Made by a program: the position numbers and the translations under genes. The notes beneath the pieces are model-generated. The model ran no database searches. It saw nothing but the letters and a program-made list of their open reading frames with translations, and was not told where the DNA came from. From Rhyacophila brunnea (taxonomy: Eukaryota > Arthropoda > Insecta > Trichoptera > Rhyacophilidae): a stretch of DNA of 64,000 nt. This document shows positions 63,082 to 64,000 of the stretch, in pieces (position 1 is the stretch's first letter; each line of letters begins with the position of its first letter). Location: the NCBI GenBank assembly GCA_022495005.1, contig JAGYXB010001603.1, forward strand, positions 806,001 to 870,000, written 5' to 3'.

Positions 63082-63720
63082 AATGTATTAGTTTGGTAGA
63101 ATTCTACAAATAACTAAAACGCAATTTTACTTACCTATAAGTAGGCAGATATATATTAAGGAAATTAATTATTTATTCAAATAGGATGATTGGCAATCAA
63201 TTCCGTATCGTAAAAAATGCATTTATCAATGGTCTGATATGGGAGAAATTTTAGGGTAGGCCACCAACAAGCACCTAAATTAAATATGATGAAAATGCAT
63301 TACACGTTATTTTAAAAGAACGAATAAATGGTTGATATTGAGATGTTTATTTATCAACTAAATATAATACTTATAGTTCATTGAGTTACACTATACAAAG
63401 AGGATAAATCATATCATATTTTAACTGTAACGCATTAAATCCAACAATTTTTTATTGGACTATTATGTAAGTATCGATTCTATTAAATATGGAACCAGCT
63501 TTTGACTGATTTAGTCGTGCGAGTAACTTGTTAATTAAGGATTTTGACAGGTGCGAAATGTTTGTGTAATGGCATTAATACTCAATTTCTTGGAAAACCT
63601 AATCAATTATAATGTAACATAACATAATATCATTGCGTCTTTAGTTTACTTCAACATTAAAGAAATAAATTCTTCAACGACTTTTCAAGAGAATGTAGTT
63701 CCATATCATAGTTATATCTT
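63082..63720. other. AT-rich non-coding stretch
   Basis: Nothing recognisable was found. Confidence 0.5.
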
Positions 63721-64000
63721 ATAAAGCAGCACTTTAATACGTGCCGCTGAGTGTTTTGAAAGCAATGCATCAAAAGCCCCCTGCTTGCAGGTCGCGGATT
63801 GTAGTTTGCGAGATTTGAGCGAAGAAGCGTTATGACTGGGAGTGATAGTACTCGCGCCACGCACCCTGGGCGTCGTCGGTGGCGCCGGTCGCTCCTCAGT
63901 GAGGGATGCTCTAGCGCCACTGAGATTGTTCCATGCAAAAGTAACGAGTGCCGGAATGAAATTTACGACCGGTTCATTTGCGGGGTAAAGGCAAATTTAA
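63720..64000. other. GC-rich island at the window edge
   Basis: A CpG-richer block at about 63730-63960 includes GGGCGTCGTCGGTGGCGCCG. A 93-codon minus frame (63657-63938) overlaps it, without a recognisable domain. It could be a promoter or 5' exon of the minus-strand gene whose exon is proposed at 59 kb, but no splice pair supports this. Confidence 0.3.

Noticed and set aside
63657..63938. 93-codon Arg-rich minus-strand gene
   Set aside because: Basic composition follows from the GC-rich island; no domain or splice signals support it.

Overview
The window looks like a gene-poor, AT-rich stretch of an animal nuclear genome, most likely an insect. The many short GTAGGTAC/TACCTAC-like words and the mix of tRNA-derived SINEs, hAT and TA-flanked MITEs and small non-LTR fragments resemble lepidopteran intergenic or intronic DNA. 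That placement rests on texture and is not proven. There are no bacterial-style operons, rRNA genes, CRISPR arrays or long intact ORFs; almost all open frames shorter than 100 codons are chance frames in AT-rich DNA.

The best host-gene candidate is one 111-bp minus-strand internal exon at 58934-59044. It has a good acceptor and donor, is 37 codons long and is rich in Pro, Leu and Ala. I do not recognise the protein. If it is real, most of the window is probably intron or flank of a minus-strand gene whose other exons I could not find. Three GC-richer islands on the plus strand end in a perfect CAG|GTAAGT donor (junctions 875, 17304 and 25830) and could be first or non-coding exons.

The rest is dominated by mobile DNA. 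hAT-type elements with exact 8-bp target duplications lie at 1781-2520, 26749-27661 (with a ZBED-like transposase remnant), 53181-53616, and in a three-copy family at 55474-56253, 57628-58508 and 62493-63073. A TA-flanked MITE occurs twice (21321-21574, 28516-28765). Three tRNA-derived SINE families are visible: A with four copies, B with one, C with three. A 5'-truncated, frameshifted non-LTR ORF2 with RNase H runs 25447 to 23975 on the minus strand, and an RTE-like 3' end lies near 38.5 kb. A foldback element built of 15-bp units sits at 33379-33683. A 440-460-bp dispersed repeat occurs at 37564-38004 and 61228-61687.

The most unusual part is 50804-54147. Inverted arms of about 200 bp, each bordered by TTAA, enclose a 2.1-kb TA-flanked element at 51015-53157. 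That inner element carries about ten copies of a GTGATSGGCCA-type motif in both orientations. A separate hAT MITE is inserted beside it. I could not assign the inner element to a superfamily.

Between these elements are AT-rich stretches and about a dozen GC-richer unique islands of 150-400 bp with no convincing coding signal. They are candidates for conserved regulatory DNA or old degraded repeats.
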